Shown here in pieces: positions 34,159 through 43,796 of a stretch of DNA of 57,822 nucleotides. How positions within the stretch are numbered: the first letter of the stretch is position 1; every line of letters starts with the position of its first letter. The notes beneath the pieces are model-generated. The model did no database searches. It had not been told where the DNA came from and saw only the letters and a list, made by a program, of their open reading frames with translations. The position numbers and the translations under genes are program-made. Source of the DNA: Candidatus Cryosericum terrychapinii (GTDB lineage Bacteria > Caldisericota > Caldisericia > Cryosericales > Cryosericaceae); NCBI RefSeq assembly GCF_003570925.1, contig NZ_QXIS01000035.1, positions 1 through 57,822 of the forward strand, given 5' to 3'.

Positions 34159-35646
34159 ATGGTAGAGATGAAGGAATGCATTATTGGTATCGACGCGGGG
34201 ACAGCATCCGTTAAGGGACTGCTGGTCGATGCATCCGGCACCATTGTCGCAACAGCCTCGGCCCCGATTCATCTGTCGACGCCGCGCCCCGGCTGGGCTG
34301 AGCAGAGCCCGGAAGACTGGTGGAAGGCGACCATTCAGGTCCTGGACACACTTACCGTCGATCGCAATCTCGAGATCCTCGCCGTGTCGATATCCGGACA
34401 GATGCACAGTCTCGTGCCGCTCGATGCGGCCGGTGACGTCGTGCGCCCCGCCATCCTGTGGTGTGATCAGCGCACCCAGCACGAGTGCGACGAGCTGACC
34501 GAGGCCTGCGGTGGCGAGCAGGAAGTCATTAAGGTATTCGGCAACCCAGTGCTGACAGGATTCACCGCGCCAAAGCTGCTGTGGCTGCGCGCCAACGAAC
34601 CTGACAACTTTGCCCGCATCGCGCGGTTCTGCCTGCCCAAAGACTACCTCGTCCTGAAGTTGACCGGCCGGCTCGCCATTGAAGCTTCCGATGCGTCTGG
34701 CACGTCACTCTACCGCGTGCGCGAGGGTGTGTGGGACGATCACATCCTCGATGTCCTGACGGTCCGGCGTTCGATGCTGCCGGACTTGGTGGGTGTCGGT
34801 TCGGTCATCGGAGCGATCACCTGCCCGGACCTGCCTCGGCTCAATGGTGTTCCGGTCGTCGCCGGAGGAGCGGACAATGCGGCGTCAGCGTTCGGGTGCG
34901 GTGTCGAGAAGCCTGGCGATACAGTCGTCAGTCTGGGGACCAGCGGGACAGTTGTGGCCGTTACCGCCACTCCGAACCCGGATCTCACGGGTCGGGTGCA
35001 CCTGTTCAGTCATGTCACCAAGGACTGCTACTATCACATGGCGGTCATCCTTTCGGCTGCGGGAGCGCTTGACTGGTTCCGACAGCGCTTCGCTCAGAAC
35101 CTTTCCTATGGTCGTATTGAGGAGATGGTCGGACAGAGCCCGGTGGGCAGCAACGGTGTCCTCTTCCTTCCGTATCTCAACGGAGAGCGTACGCCGCACC
35201 GCGACCCTGACGCCAGGGGCGTCTTGTACGGTATGAGCTCGTTCAACAGCCAGGGGGACATGTTGCGTGCTGTCCACGAAGGCGTCGTCTTCGCATTGCG
35301 AGAGGGAGCTGAGAGCATCGCTGATATGGGGACGCCGATGACCAATGTGCGTGTCGTTGGCGGAGGTTCGCGCTCACACGTCTGGTGCCAGATGCTGGCG
35401 GACAACCTCGGGACGCCCGTCTGGAGCCCCTTGGTGGACGAGGGCGCAGCGTATGGGTCGGCGCGCCTCGCAGCCAACGCGGCAGGCATTGACACGACCG
35501 GATGGGTGAAGCTAGTCGAGCGCTACGAGCCGGATGAGGAGAAAGGTCGCCTGTATACTCCCTGGTTTACGGAGTACAAGGAACTCTATCAAGCATTGCG
35601 AGAACGTTTCAAGACATCTGCCCGGCTAGTGGAACGGCGCAGCTAA
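34159..35646 (+). CDS. xylB: Xylulokinase (FGGY family)
   Basis: 495 residues. FGGY kinase: N-terminal phosphate loop [16 protein letters not shown], substrate segment [13 protein letters not shown] (Met-His pair typical of xylulokinase), [10 protein letters not shown]-terminal ATP-binding segments [32 protein letters not shown] and [20 protein letters not shown]. Phosphorylates D-xylulose to D-xylulose-5-P in the cytoplasm for the pentose phosphate pathway. First gene of the xylose locus. ATG 34159 has GTAGGAGCGAG upstream; the ATG at 34168 is a weaker alternative. Confidence 0.93.
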   Translation: MVEMKECIIGIDAGTASVKGLLVDASGTIVATASAPIHLSTPRPGWAEQSPEDWWKATIQVLDTLTVDRNLEILAVSISGQMHSLVPLDAAGDVVRPAILWCDQRTQHECDELTEACGGEQEVIKVFGNPVLTGFTAPKLLWLRANEPDNFARIARFCLPKDYLVLKLTGRLAIEASDASGTSLYRVREGVWDDHILDVLTVRRSMLPDLVGVGSVIGAITCPDLPRLNGVPVVAGGADNAASAFGCGVEKPGDTVVSLGTSGTVVAVTATPNPDLTGRVHLFSHVTKDCYYHMAVILSAAGALDWFRQRFAQNLSYGRIEEMVGQSPVGSNGVLFLPYLNGERTPHRDPDARGVLYGMSSFNSQGDMLRAVHEGVVFALREGAESIADMGTPMTNVRVVGGGSRSHVWCQMLADNLGTPVWSPLVDEGAAYGSARLAANAAGIDTTGWVKLVERYEPDEEKGRLYTPWFTEYKELYQALRERFKTSARLVERRS

Positions 35647-35662
35647 CCAGAAGGAGACCATC

Positions 35663-36982
35663 ATGATATTCGACGACATTACTGTGATAGGCTACGAGGG
35701 ACCAGGATCAACAAACCCGCTTGCCTTCAAATATTACAAGGCAGACGAGGTCGTCCTCGGCCGCACGATGGCCGACTGGACGCGGTTCGCCGCCGCTTAC
35801 TGGCACACGCTGGGTGCCGATGGCACCGACATGTTCGGCTGGGGGACCATGCAGCGTCCATGGACGACGATCAGTGACCCCATGGAAAAGGCGAAAGTCA
35901 AAGTCGACGCCATCTTCGAGTTCTGTGAGAAGCTCGGCATCCCGTTCTTCTGCTTTCACGACCGCGACATTGCCCCCGAAGGGGATACCTTGCGGGAAAC
36001 CAACCGCAACTTGGATGTCATCGTTGGACTGATTGAAGACCACATGAAGACCAGCCGTGTCCGTCTGCTGTGGGGCACCGCCAACATGTTCAGCAACCCC
36101 CGCTTTGTCCACGGCGTGGCCAGCTCCTGCAACGCCGACATCTTTGCGTTCGCCGCCGGCCAGGTCAAGCATATGCTGGAGGTCAGCAAGCGGCTCGGCG
36201 GACAGAACTATGTCTTCTGGGGTGGCCGCGAGGGGTACGAGACTCTGCTCAACACAAACAATGGTCTGGAGCAGGACAATATGGCGCGATTCTTCCACAT
36301 GGCCGTCGACTACGCCGACAAGATCGGGTTCACAGGGCAGTTCCTCATCGAGCCCAAGGCCTTCGAGCCGTCGAAGCACCAATATGATTTCGATGCCGCG
36401 AACGCACTTGCCTTCCTGCGCGGCTACGACCTCGACCCCTTCTTCAAGTTCAATATCGAAGCCAACCACGCGACCCTTGCCGGTCACACTTTCCAGCATG
36501 AGTTGCGCTACTGTCGCATCAACGGGAAATTGGGCAGCGTCGACGCCAACCAGGGCGACCCCCTTCTTGGCTGGGATATAGACCAGATGCCGACTGATGC
36601 GTATACCTCCACACTCGCGATGATGGAAGTCATCAAGAATGGCGGCCTTCAGCCGGGCGGACTGAACTTCGACGCCAAGGTGCGCCGCGCCTCCTTCGAG
36701 CTCGACGACCTGTTCATGGGGCATGTAGCCGGCATGGACACCTTCGCTCTAGGTCTGAGAGCGGCTGCAAGGCTCATTGAAAGTGGCGAACTGGACAGAT
36801 TTGTCGAACAGCGGTATGCATCCTATGCTACAGGTATCGGCAAGGAAATCGTGGATGGCAGGGCGGACTTTGCAAGCCTTGAAGCTTATATCCTCGACAA
36901 ACAGCCAGCGCCCAGCCATTCGGGCCGGCAGGAGTACCTGGAAACGCTCGTGACGCAGGCAATCGTGAACTGCCTGCATTAG
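35663..36982 (+). CDS. xylA: Xylose isomerase
   Basis: 439 residues, the length of class II xylose isomerases. AAGGAGA precedes the ATG. Signatures: [20 protein letters not shown] with catalytic His99, [38 protein letters not shown] (usually IEPKPxEPxKHQYD), [19 protein letters not shown] and [19 protein letters not shown], which carry the two metal sites. Converts D-xylose to D-xylulose (also glucose to fructose). It lies 16 nt after xylB; the order xylB-xylA followed by the transporter is tight and surely one transcript. Confidence 0.96.
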   Translation: MIFDDITVIGYEGPGSTNPLAFKYYKADEVVLGRTMADWTRFAAAYWHTLGADGTDMFGWGTMQRPWTTISDPMEKAKVKVDAIFEFCEKLGIPFFCFHDRDIAPEGDTLRETNRNLDVIVGLIEDHMKTSRVRLLWGTANMFSNPRFVHGVASSCNADIFAFAAGQVKHMLEVSKRLGGQNYVFWGGREGYETLLNTNNGLEQDNMARFFHMAVDYADKIGFTGQFLIEPKAFEPSKHQYDFDAANALAFLRGYDLDPFFKFNIEANHATLAGHTFQHELRYCRINGKLGSVDANQGDPLLGWDIDQMPTDAYTSTLAMMEVIKNGGLQPGGLNFDAKVRRASFELDDLFMGHVAGMDTFALGLRAAARLIESGELDRFVEQRYASYATGIGKEIVDGRADFASLEAYILDKQPAPSHSGRQEYLETLVTQAIVNCLH

Positions 36983-37128
36983 GACGAGGTCCCGCCACAA
37001 GAGTGACGGGACGAACCAGCCCTCTTGGGGTTGGACTTAGTGTTGGCACGCAAGGTCAGATTCTCTGCCAAGCGTGAGTTCTTATGGCACTGGCAATAAT
37101 GCCAGAATCGTTCAAGGAGGAATGGCTC

Positions 37129-38163
37129 ATGAAGAGAACGTCTAGGGCAATCGTTATACTGCTTGCCGCAATGCTGTTCGTCTCGGTCCTCGCAGGGTGC
37201 AAGACTGCCGCCCCCGTCGCCGTGGAGAAGAAGCTGAAGATCGGCCTTTCTCTTGCCACGCTGCAGGAAGAGCGGTGGGTCCGTGACAAGGATCGTATCA
37301 CCAAGGATTGTGCTGACCAGGGCATCGAGCTGTTGACACAGATCGCCAACATGGATGCCGCTGCGCAGGAAAGCCAATGCGAAAACCTCTTCACTCAGGG
37401 CATCAACGTCCTCATCATTGCAGCACAGGATGCTTCTGCTGCCGCAACAATCGTCGACAAGGCGCATGCCGCCGGCGTCAAGGTCATCTGCTATGACCGC
37501 TTGGTCATGGATACCGTCAACGACGACGTCTACATCTCATTTGATAACGTGCAGGTCGGCGTGCTCCAGGGTACGTGGCTGACCAAGGCCGTTCCGAAGG
37601 GCAACTACGCCATTCTTTCCGGCGCCCCGACCGACAACAACGCCAAGCTCTTCAAGCAGGGAGCCATGAGCATCATTCAGCCTCTTGTTGACAAAGGTGA
37701 CATCAAGATTGTTGCCGACCAGGCTGTTGTCGAGTGGAAGCCCGAGAACGCACTGAAGATCATGGAGAACGCACTGACGGCCAACAAGAACAACATCCAG
37801 GGCATCCTCGCTCCGAACGACGGCACAGCCGGTGGCTGCATCCAGGCGCTCGCTGCTCAGGGTCTTGCCGGCAAGGTTCCGATCACCGGTCAGGACGCTG
37901 AACTTGCCGCCGCTCAGCGTATCGTGAAGGGTACCCAGGGTATGACCGTCTTCAAGGACACTCGTATACTTGCCGATGCTGCGGTCGAAGCCGCCAAGTC
38001 GATGTTTGGTGGCTATACTCTCGCGAATGCCACCCAGACCGTTAATAACAACAAGGTGGATGTCCCTTCTATCCTGCTGACCCCCATCGCTGTCACGAAG
38101 GACAATATTGACGTTGCGCTGATCGACAGCGGATACCTCAAGAAGGCAGACGTTTACAAGTAG
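37129..38163 (+). CDS. xylF: D-xylose-binding lipoprotein XylF
   Basis: 344 residues from ATG 37129 (AAGGAGG at 37114-37120); the in-frame ATG at 37084 has no site and would precede the signal peptide. Lipobox SVLAGC with Cys about residue 24. Strong XylF pattern: LQEERWVRDKDRITK, YDRLVMDTVNDDVYISFDN, GAPTDNNAKLFKQGAM, WKPENALKIMENALTANKNN, NDGTAGGCIQALAAQGL, GQDAELAAAQRIVKGTQ and DVPSILLTPIAVTKDNI. Binds D-xylose outside the membrane. Followed by a perfect GC-rich hairpin before xylG. Confidence 0.95.
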   Translation: MKRTSRAIVILLAAMLFVSVLAGCKTAAPVAVEKKLKIGLSLATLQEERWVRDKDRITKDCADQGIELLTQIANMDAAAQESQCENLFTQGINVLIIAAQDASAAATIVDKAHAAGVKVICYDRLVMDTVNDDVYISFDNVQVGVLQGTWLTKAVPKGNYAILSGAPTDNNAKLFKQGAMSIIQPLVDKGDIKIVADQAVVEWKPENALKIMENALTANKNNIQGILAPNDGTAGGCIQALAAQGLAGKVPITGQDAELAAAQRIVKGTQGMTVFKDTRILADAAVEAAKSMFGGYTLANATQTVNNNKVDVPSILLTPIAVTKDNIDVALIDSGYLKKADVYK

Positions 38164-38180
38164 TAGACCATTGTACCAAC

Positions 38181-38206
38181 CGGGGAGCGGGCAAGCCCGC
38201 TCCCCG
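38181..38206 (+). terminator. GC-rich hairpin between xylF and xylG
   Basis: CGGGGAGCGGGC (38181-38192) pairs perfectly with GCCCGCTCCCCG (38195-38206). There is no T run, so it is more likely an mRNA-stabilising or pausing element protecting xylF mRNA than a full terminator. Confidence 0.6.
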
Positions 38207-38285
38207 AATGAAGTTCGAAAGCGCGTGTGTGCGGAGACCCCACCGATCGAGTGTGCGGCCCATCAAAACATGGAAGGTGAAAGGG

Positions 38286-39803
38286 ATGGATGACTACATT
38301 CTTGAGATGAACCATATCACCAAGGAATTCCCGGGCGTCAAGGCACTCAATGACGTCAGCTTCAACGTGAAGCGAGGGGAAATCCATGCACTGGTTGGGG
38401 AAAACGGTGCCGGCAAGTCCACGCTGATGAAGGTTCTGGCAGGGGTGTATCCTTTCGGGTCCTACATTGGTGCAATGATGTTCAACGGGGCGGAGCTGCA
38501 ATTTGCCGGAACGCGGGACAGCGAGAAGGCCGGCATTTCCATCATTTTCCAGGAACTTGCGCTTGTGAAGCAGATGAGCATCCGAGAGAATATCTACCTC
38601 GGAAGTGAGTTTCAGAAGAACGGCATTATCGATTGGGACGCGACGTTTGTCGCAGCAAGCAAGGTGCTGGATGAAGTCCATCTGAACCGTAACCCGCTCA
38701 CCAAGGTCATCGATCTCGGTGTCGGAGAGCAGCAGCTGGTAGAGATTGCGAAAGCCGTGTCCAAGAAAGCGAGCCTGCTCATTCTCGATGAGCCGACTGC
38801 AGCGCTCACGGAAACCGAGACCGAGAATCTCATGCAGATACTCCGTGACCTTCGGGCCAAGGGAGTCTCATGCATCTACATTTCACACAAGATCTCGGAG
38901 GTTGCTCAGATCGCCGATCGCGTTACCGTCCTGCGAGATGGCAGGGCCATCGGTACCGATGATGTGAAGAACATGACCGAGGAGCGCATGATCAGGCTCA
39001 TGGTCGGACACGAAATCACCCAACGCTTTCCGCGCGTCGATCATACGCCAGGCGAAACGGTTCTTGAGGTCAGGGGTTGGACGGTTCATGACCCGGACGT
39101 GCCGACGCGCAAGGTCATCGACAACGTCAGCTTCAGTGTTCGCAAGGGCGAGATTCTGGGCATTGCGGGTCTGATGGGTGCCGGACGAACGGAGTTGGCC
39201 ATGTCGATCTTTGGCAGTTACGGTGTTGGACGGACTGGCGAACTCCTGTTGAACGGCAAGAAGATGGTCGCGAATAGTCCAAGTGCCTGCATCGAGAAGG
39301 GTGTGGCCTATCTGTCCGAGGACCGCAAACGATATGGGTTTATCGCCATGATGGATCTGCGCGGCAACATGACGCTTGCCAGCATGGAGAAGCTGTGGAA
39401 GAACGGTATCATCGACGGCAACGAGGAGATCCGGCGCACCGAGCAATACGTCAGGGATCTGTCCATCAAGACACCCTCTGTGGAACAGAAGGTGGGCAAC
39501 CTGTCAGGCGGCAACCAGCAGAAAGTCGTCGTGGGAAAGTGGTTGATGACACAACCCAAGGTCCTCTTTCTCGATGAGCCGACGCGCGGTATCGACGTCG
39601 GCGCCAAGATCGAGATCTATAACATCATGAATCAGCTTGTCGAACAGGGCGTGTGCATCGTCATGATTTCGTCTGAACTGCCGGAGATTCTTGGCATCAG
39701 TGACCGCATTCTGGTCATGCACATGGGTCGACTGGTTGGAGACCTCTCCTGGAAGGAAGCCACGCAGGAGAAGGTCATGTACTTAGCAACGGGAGGAAGG
39801 TAA
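38286..39803 (+). CDS. xylG: Xylose ABC transporter ATPase XylG
   Basis: 505 residues from ATG 38286; a longer frame from 38208 includes the intergenic hairpin's flank and is rejected. Domain 1: Walker A GENGAGKST, LGVGEQQLVEIAKA, Walker B LLILDEPTAALTETE. Domain 2: GLMGAGRTELAMSIFG (degenerate Walker A), LSGGNQQKVVVGKWLM, Walker B VLFLDEPTRGIDVGAK. Standard asymmetric fused ATPase of the XylG/RbsA family. Stops 2 nt before xylH. Confidence 0.94.
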   Translation: MDDYILEMNHITKEFPGVKALNDVSFNVKRGEIHALVGENGAGKSTLMKVLAGVYPFGSYIGAMMFNGAELQFAGTRDSEKAGISIIFQELALVKQMSIRENIYLGSEFQKNGIIDWDATFVAASKVLDEVHLNRNPLTKVIDLGVGEQQLVEIAKAVSKKASLLILDEPTAALTETETENLMQILRDLRAKGVSCIYISHKISEVAQIADRVTVLRDGRAIGTDDVKNMTEERMIRLMVGHEITQRFPRVDHTPGETVLEVRGWTVHDPDVPTRKVIDNVSFSVRKGEILGIAGLMGAGRTELAMSIFGSYGVGRTGELLLNGKKMVANSPSACIEKGVAYLSEDRKRYGFIAMMDLRGNMTLASMEKLWKNGIIDGNEEIRRTEQYVRDLSIKTPSVEQKVGNLSGGNQQKVVVGKWLMTQPKVLFLDEPTRGIDVGAKIEIYNIMNQLVEQGVCIVMISSELPEILGISDRILVMHMGRLVGDLSWKEATQEKVMYLATGGR

Positions 39804-39805
39804 CC

Positions 39806-41017
39806 ATGGAGAACGTGAACTCAAAGACGGTCATGCAGCCGCAGAACTCACCGGGAGGTAACTGGCGCAGCCGGATGCGCATCAACGTACGGCAGTACAC
39901 GATGATCATTGCGTTACTGCTCGTGTGGAGCATCTTTACTGTGCTTACCAAGCGTATCTTCATCAGCCCAAGGAACCTGTCGAACCTGTTTCTCCAGTCG
40001 GCTACAGTTGCCATCATCGCGTGCACAATGGTGCTGGTCATGGTAGCAGGCCACATCGACCTGTCGGTGGGATCCGCGGTTGGTTTCACCGGTGCTGTGG
40101 TTGCTACCCTTATTACCAAGGCGGGTTGGCCGACACTGCTGGCCATCCCGGTGACACTGCTCCTTGGTCTAGTCATCGGACTATGGCAGGGATACTGGGT
40201 GGCGTACGTTGGCGTCCCGGCGTTCATTGTTACGCTGGCAGGGCAGCTCATCATGCGTGGCGGGCTCTTGGGCGTCACCGGTGGCAACACTATCAGCCCC
40301 AACAGTGAGTTGTTCCGTCAGTTTGGCCAAGGGTATCTTCCTCAGTTGTTCATGAAGGTTGCCGGTTTCAACGATTTCAGCGCACTCATTGGCATCCTTG
40401 CCATTATCCTGTACAACGTCTCGGCGGTGCGCAGCCGCAGAGGGCGTATCAAACACGGATTTGCGGTTTCGTCCCCGCGCAAGCAGATATTGATACAAGT
40501 GAGCATGTCTGTCGTCATCGCGCTGGTATTTGCCATCATGGTTTTCTATCACGGCATCCCGTACGCCATTCTCATTGTCATGGCCATGGTTCTCATCTTC
40601 AGTTTCGTCTCACAAAACATGACATTCGGGCGGTACGTTTACGCCATTGGCGGCAACAGGGACGCCGCGCAACTCTCGGGCATCAACGTCAAGAAGACGA
40701 ACTTCCTGATTTTCGTGCTTCAGGGACTTGCAGTTGCCATTGCTGGTATTGTCTATACCTCCAGACTGAACGCGGCGACGGGTGGGGCGGGTTCGGGTAT
40801 GGAACTGGACGTCATCGCAGCGTGTATCATTGGCGGTACCTCGACGATGGGTGGCGAAGGCACGGTGTTCGGTGCCATCATTGGTGCTCTGGTCATGGCG
40901 TCTCTGGATAACGGCATGAGTCTGATGAACCTCGGTGTCGTCTATCAATATGTCGTCAAAGGAATTGTCCTGCTGATCGCTGTTGCGGTCGACGTCAGCA
41001 CGCGGAAGAAACAGTAA
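39806..41017 (+). CDS. xylH: Xylose ABC transporter permease XylH
   Basis: 403 residues; ATG 39806 is 2 nt after the xylG stop, with GGGAGGAAGG upstream. BPD_transp_2 family with about ten helices and a polar N-terminal tail. MVLVMVAGHIDLSVGSAVGF, YVGVPAFIVTLAGQLIMRGG, FGRYVYAIGGNRDAAQLSGI and ACIIGGTSTMGGEGTVFGAI match XylH. The longer length (about 400) and the loop near SRRGRIKHGF are typical of XylH as opposed to RbsC/MglC. Confidence 0.94.
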   Translation: MENVNSKTVMQPQNSPGGNWRSRMRINVRQYTMIIALLLVWSIFTVLTKRIFISPRNLSNLFLQSATVAIIACTMVLVMVAGHIDLSVGSAVGFTGAVVATLITKAGWPTLLAIPVTLLLGLVIGLWQGYWVAYVGVPAFIVTLAGQLIMRGGLLGVTGGNTISPNSELFRQFGQGYLPQLFMKVAGFNDFSALIGILAIILYNVSAVRSRRGRIKHGFAVSSPRKQILIQVSMSVVIALVFAIMVFYHGIPYAILIVMAMVLIFSFVSQNMTFGRYVYAIGGNRDAAQLSGINVKKTNFLIFVLQGLAVAIAGIVYTSRLNAATGGAGSGMELDVIAACIIGGTSTMGGEGTVFGAIIGALVMASLDNGMSLMNLGVVYQYVVKGIVLLIAVAVDVSTRKKQ

Positions 41018-41023
41018 TGGAAT

Positions 41024-41058
41024 GGGTAGGCAGGCCGTCTCCTCCGGCCTACCTACCC
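41024..41058 (+). terminator. Hairpin between xylH and the PfkB kinase gene
   Basis: GGGTAGGCAGGCC pairs with GGCCTACCTACCC (one mismatch) around GTCTCCTCC. No T run. It overlaps the kinase leader and may reduce or process read-through. Confidence 0.5.
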
Positions 41059-41072
41059 CTCAGGAGTGCGTC

Positions 41073-42020
41073 GTGAGCAGCAGCAAGGTCGTGGTCCTGG
41101 GTATTGTGTGTGCCGATGTCATTGCGAGACCAGTGGACGGCATGCCCGAACGCGGACTGATGGTGCCCATTGACCAGCTGGAATTGCACACGGGTGGGTG
41201 TGCTACCAACGTAGGCATCGATCTTTCCCGACTTGACGTAGCGTGCAGTGTCCTGGGGAAGATCGGGCGCGACGGTTTTGGCGATTTTGTCCTGCACACA
41301 CTGGAACAGGAGGGGGTGGACGCCAGTGGTCTGCGACGTGCAGACGGTGTACAGACGTCGGCTACGGTCGTCCTGGTCGCGCCCGACGGCGAGCGCTCGT
41401 TTCTCCATTGCCTCGGTGCCAACGCCATGTTTGTTTCCGAAGATGTCGACATGGAGCTCGTGCGGTCGGCAGACATCCTGGTCGTTGCCGGGTCTCTCCT
41501 TATGCCAAAGCTGGACGGAGAGCCGACGGCGGAAGTCCTGAGAGGTGCCAGGGAAAGTGGGGCGGTGACCCTGCTCGATACGGCGTGGGACGCGTCAGGA
41601 AGATGGATGAAGTCAATCGAGATATGTCTGCCGTTCTGTGACTATTTCCTGCCAAGCGAGGCCGAGGCCGCTATGCTGAGCGGCGTCACTGAGCCGGAGG
41701 CGATGGCAGCGTCGTTTGTCGCTCGTGGCGCACGGAACGTCATCATCAAACTAGGTAACAGGGGCTGTCTTCTGCGGACAGAGGACGGTGTGATAGAGCA
41801 TGTTGCTGCTCCTGTCGTTTCAGCCGTCGACACGACCGGCGCAGGCGATGCGTTTGTCGCTGGGTTCACGGCGGGCCTCGTGCACGGGTGGAATGCCTCT
41901 CGGTGCGCCCAGCTTGCCGTGACGGTCGGGGCCATGTGTGTTACCGCTATAGGGGCTTCGAGCGGTGTTCGGTCGTTCGCCGAGACGGTTCAGGTCATGG
42001 AACGGGGAGGACTGATGTAG
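41073..42020 (+). CDS. PfkB-family carbohydrate kinase
   Basis: 315 residues from GTG 41073 (CAGGAG 6 nt upstream). Ribokinase fold: TGGCATNVGIDLSRLDV near residue 41 and a canonical C-terminal signature VDTTGAGDAFVAGF near residue 252. It sits at the end of the xylose transporter operon. Xylose needs no second kinase, so its substrate may be another pentose, ribose-like sugar or nucleoside that also enters by this locus. The substrate cannot be told from sequence. Confidence 0.87.
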   Translation: MSSSKVVVLGIVCADVIARPVDGMPERGLMVPIDQLELHTGGCATNVGIDLSRLDVACSVLGKIGRDGFGDFVLHTLEQEGVDASGLRRADGVQTSATVVLVAPDGERSFLHCLGANAMFVSEDVDMELVRSADILVVAGSLLMPKLDGEPTAEVLRGARESGAVTLLDTAWDASGRWMKSIEICLPFCDYFLPSEAEAAMLSGVTEPEAMAASFVARGARNVIIKLGNRGCLLRTEDGVIEHVAAPVVSAVDTTGAGDAFVAGFTAGLVHGWNASRCAQLAVTVGAMCVTAIGASSGVRSFAETVQVMERGGLM

Positions 42021-42280
42021 GGGGGCCTGCAGGAGTGGACCGTTTACCGGGTGTGGCGGTAAGTCCACAGGATTTCCCGGCAGCCTCTGTTGCAAGTGGC
42101 GCGGCTGCGAAGGCAGTCGGTTCGGACACACGCACCTGGGTCAATCTGCCCGAGAGTTATCGGCCAGAACCGTGAAGAGGCCGGCAATACACACGTGGTA
42201 TGAGAAACACCGTCAGCTATAGTCAGCGGTGAAGGACCAGTACAAGCGCATATCGACTCTTCTGGAAAGGGGGAAATGAC

Positions 42281-43465
42281 ATGATTGAAGGCAAGCTGAA
42301 CGAGATAGGAACCAGCCTCCTGTATGGGCAGGTAGGCGGGGGACCAGGGTCTTCCATCGGCCCGGTGCATCGCACCGCTATCGCAATGAACAACCAGGCG
42401 AAGCTGGTTGCCGGAAGTTTCTCCCACGTTCCGTCGGAGACGGTCAAGGTCGCGAAGGACCTCGGCATCGACATTGACCGTGCATATGCCGATTTCCATG
42501 ACATGGCCGTCAAGGAGGGAACACGCACCGAGGGCAAGATTGACTTCATCGTCATCACGGTTCCCAACCACATCCACTTTGCGGTAGCCAAGGCATTCCT
42601 CGAGCAAGGCATCAATGTCGTGTGTGAGAAGCCGATGGTGTTCACCGAGGAGGAGGCGAAGGAACTGGTCGCACTTGCCAGTGCACACAAGGCTGAGTTC
42701 ATGGTGACGTATACGTATACCGGCTACCCAATGGTGCGCGAAGCCCGGAACCTCGTCAGAACTGGCGCTCTCGGGACTCTCCGCGTCGTGGCTGCAGAGT
42801 ACCCGCAGGGATGGCTGGCCGAGCCCATCGAACGCGCAGGTACCAACCGCCAGGCCGTCTGGCGGACGGACCCGAAGTATGCCGGTGTGTCTTGCTGCGT
42901 TGGCGACATCGGCACGCACGTCGAGAACCTGGTGCACTTCATTACGGGACTGGAAATCGACAAGCTGGCAGCCAGCCTCGAGACGTTCGTCGAGGGACGT
43001 CCACTCGACGACAACGCTTATATACTCCTGAAGTACAAGGGTGGAGCATCGGGGAGCTACTGGTCGTCGCAGGTGGCCATCGGCGAGGAGAACGCCCTCC
43101 GTATCCGCGCGTACGGGACGGTTGGCGCCATCGAGTGGGAGCAGGAAAATCCCAACGTTCTCCGCTTCCAGAAGAAGGGCGGCCCCTTACAACTGCTGAC
43201 TCGTGGCAGCGAATACCTCTCGGCTGCTGCCGGGCACGTTACACGCCTTGGTGCCGGCCACCCCGAAGGGTACTTCGAGGCGTTTGCAAACCTGTACAGG
43301 AACTTCTGCAATGTGCTCATGGCGAGGAAACAGGGCCGCACCCCGGACCCACTAGACGTCTTCCCGACCGTTATCGACGGCGCTCGCGGGATCAAGTTCG
43401 TGTTCGATTGCGTGAAGAGCAGTAAGGAAGGTGCGACATGGGTGGACGCCTCCTTCGACATCTAA
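42281..43465 (+). CDS. Gfo/Idh/MocA-family NAD(P)-dependent oxidoreductase
   Basis: 394 residues; GAAAGGGGGAAATGAC precedes the ATG. N-terminal Rossmann fold with GQVGGGPGSSIGPVHR, then DFIVITVPNHIHFAVAKAFL, the family motif NVVCEKPM (catalytic Lys), and in the C-terminal domain VGDIGTHVENLVHF with the expected catalytic-type Asp/His pair. Acts on a sugar or cyclitol using NAD(P). Placed after the xylose operon and a PfkB kinase; it could oxidise a further sugar. A 260-bp gap upstream (42021-42280) holds no clear gene or promoter. Confidence 0.88.
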   Translation: MIEGKLNEIGTSLLYGQVGGGPGSSIGPVHRTAIAMNNQAKLVAGSFSHVPSETVKVAKDLGIDIDRAYADFHDMAVKEGTRTEGKIDFIVITVPNHIHFAVAKAFLEQGINVVCEKPMVFTEEEAKELVALASAHKAEFMVTYTYTGYPMVREARNLVRTGALGTLRVVAAEYPQGWLAEPIERAGTNRQAVWRTDPKYAGVSCCVGDIGTHVENLVHFITGLEIDKLAASLETFVEGRPLDDNAYILLKYKGGASGSYWSSQVAIGEENALRIRAYGTVGAIEWEQENPNVLRFQKKGGPLQLLTRGSEYLSAAAGHVTRLGAGHPEGYFEAFANLYRNFCNVLMARKQGRTPDPLDVFPTVIDGARGIKFVFDCVKSSKEGATWVDASFDI

Positions 43466-43472
43466 CTGGCCG

Positions 43473-43556
43473 TTCCCGGCCAAGATCATCCTGTCGACCG
43501 ACCTGATGACGAAGGACAACGCAGCCAAGTACTACGTTCCGGATTCGATCTACTAG
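43473..43556 (+). pseudogene. Remnant of a sugar-binding protein C-terminus
   Basis: The frame reads FPAKIILSTDLMTKDNAAKY then YVPDSIY and a stop. This is the typical end of periplasmic-binding-protein-1 family sugar receptors (P.K.IL.T.L.TK.N...YY.PDS.Y). It starts 8 nt after the oxidoreductase stop, with nothing of the receptor's body upstream, and a strong terminator follows. The rest of a binding-protein gene has evidently been deleted. Confidence 0.75.
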
Positions 43557-43580
43557 AACCTGATACTTGCGTTCTCTCTA

Positions 43581-43614
43581 CTGCCCGGACGGGACTCCCG
43601 TCCGGGCAGTTCCG
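43581..43614 (+). terminator. Strong terminator after the oxidoreductase and receptor remnant
   Basis: CTGCCCGGACGGGA (43581-43594) and TCCCGTCCGGGCAG (43596-43609) are perfect inverted repeats, then TTCCGTT. Confidence 0.75.
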
Positions 43615-43796
43615 TTACAGGTCCAGCGACCACAGCTTGGGTGATGACAGGAGGATCGCCAGCCGACTCGCCATGATTAGGGTTGCCTGCTCGAACAGCC
43701 CGGTTCTTCGTGGCTGGCGTGGTATACTGAACAAACAGGATAATGGGCGATGCAGACAGCGGTCTGTAGTGCAGGAGAGACGGGAGATGCTCCGTG

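Noticed and set aside
35708-36724. Minus-strand open frame (338 codons) opposite xylA
   Set aside because: Exactly mirrors xylose isomerase codons; shadow.
38181-38206. Full transcription terminator splitting xylF from xylGH
   Set aside because: The hairpin has no T run and xylG/xylH have no clear promoter of their own, so a stabilising or pausing role is preferred.
42021-42280. A gene in the 260-bp gap before the Gfo/Idh oxidoreductase
   Set aside because: Open frames there continue from other frames of the kinase gene, have no ribosome site and no family pattern.
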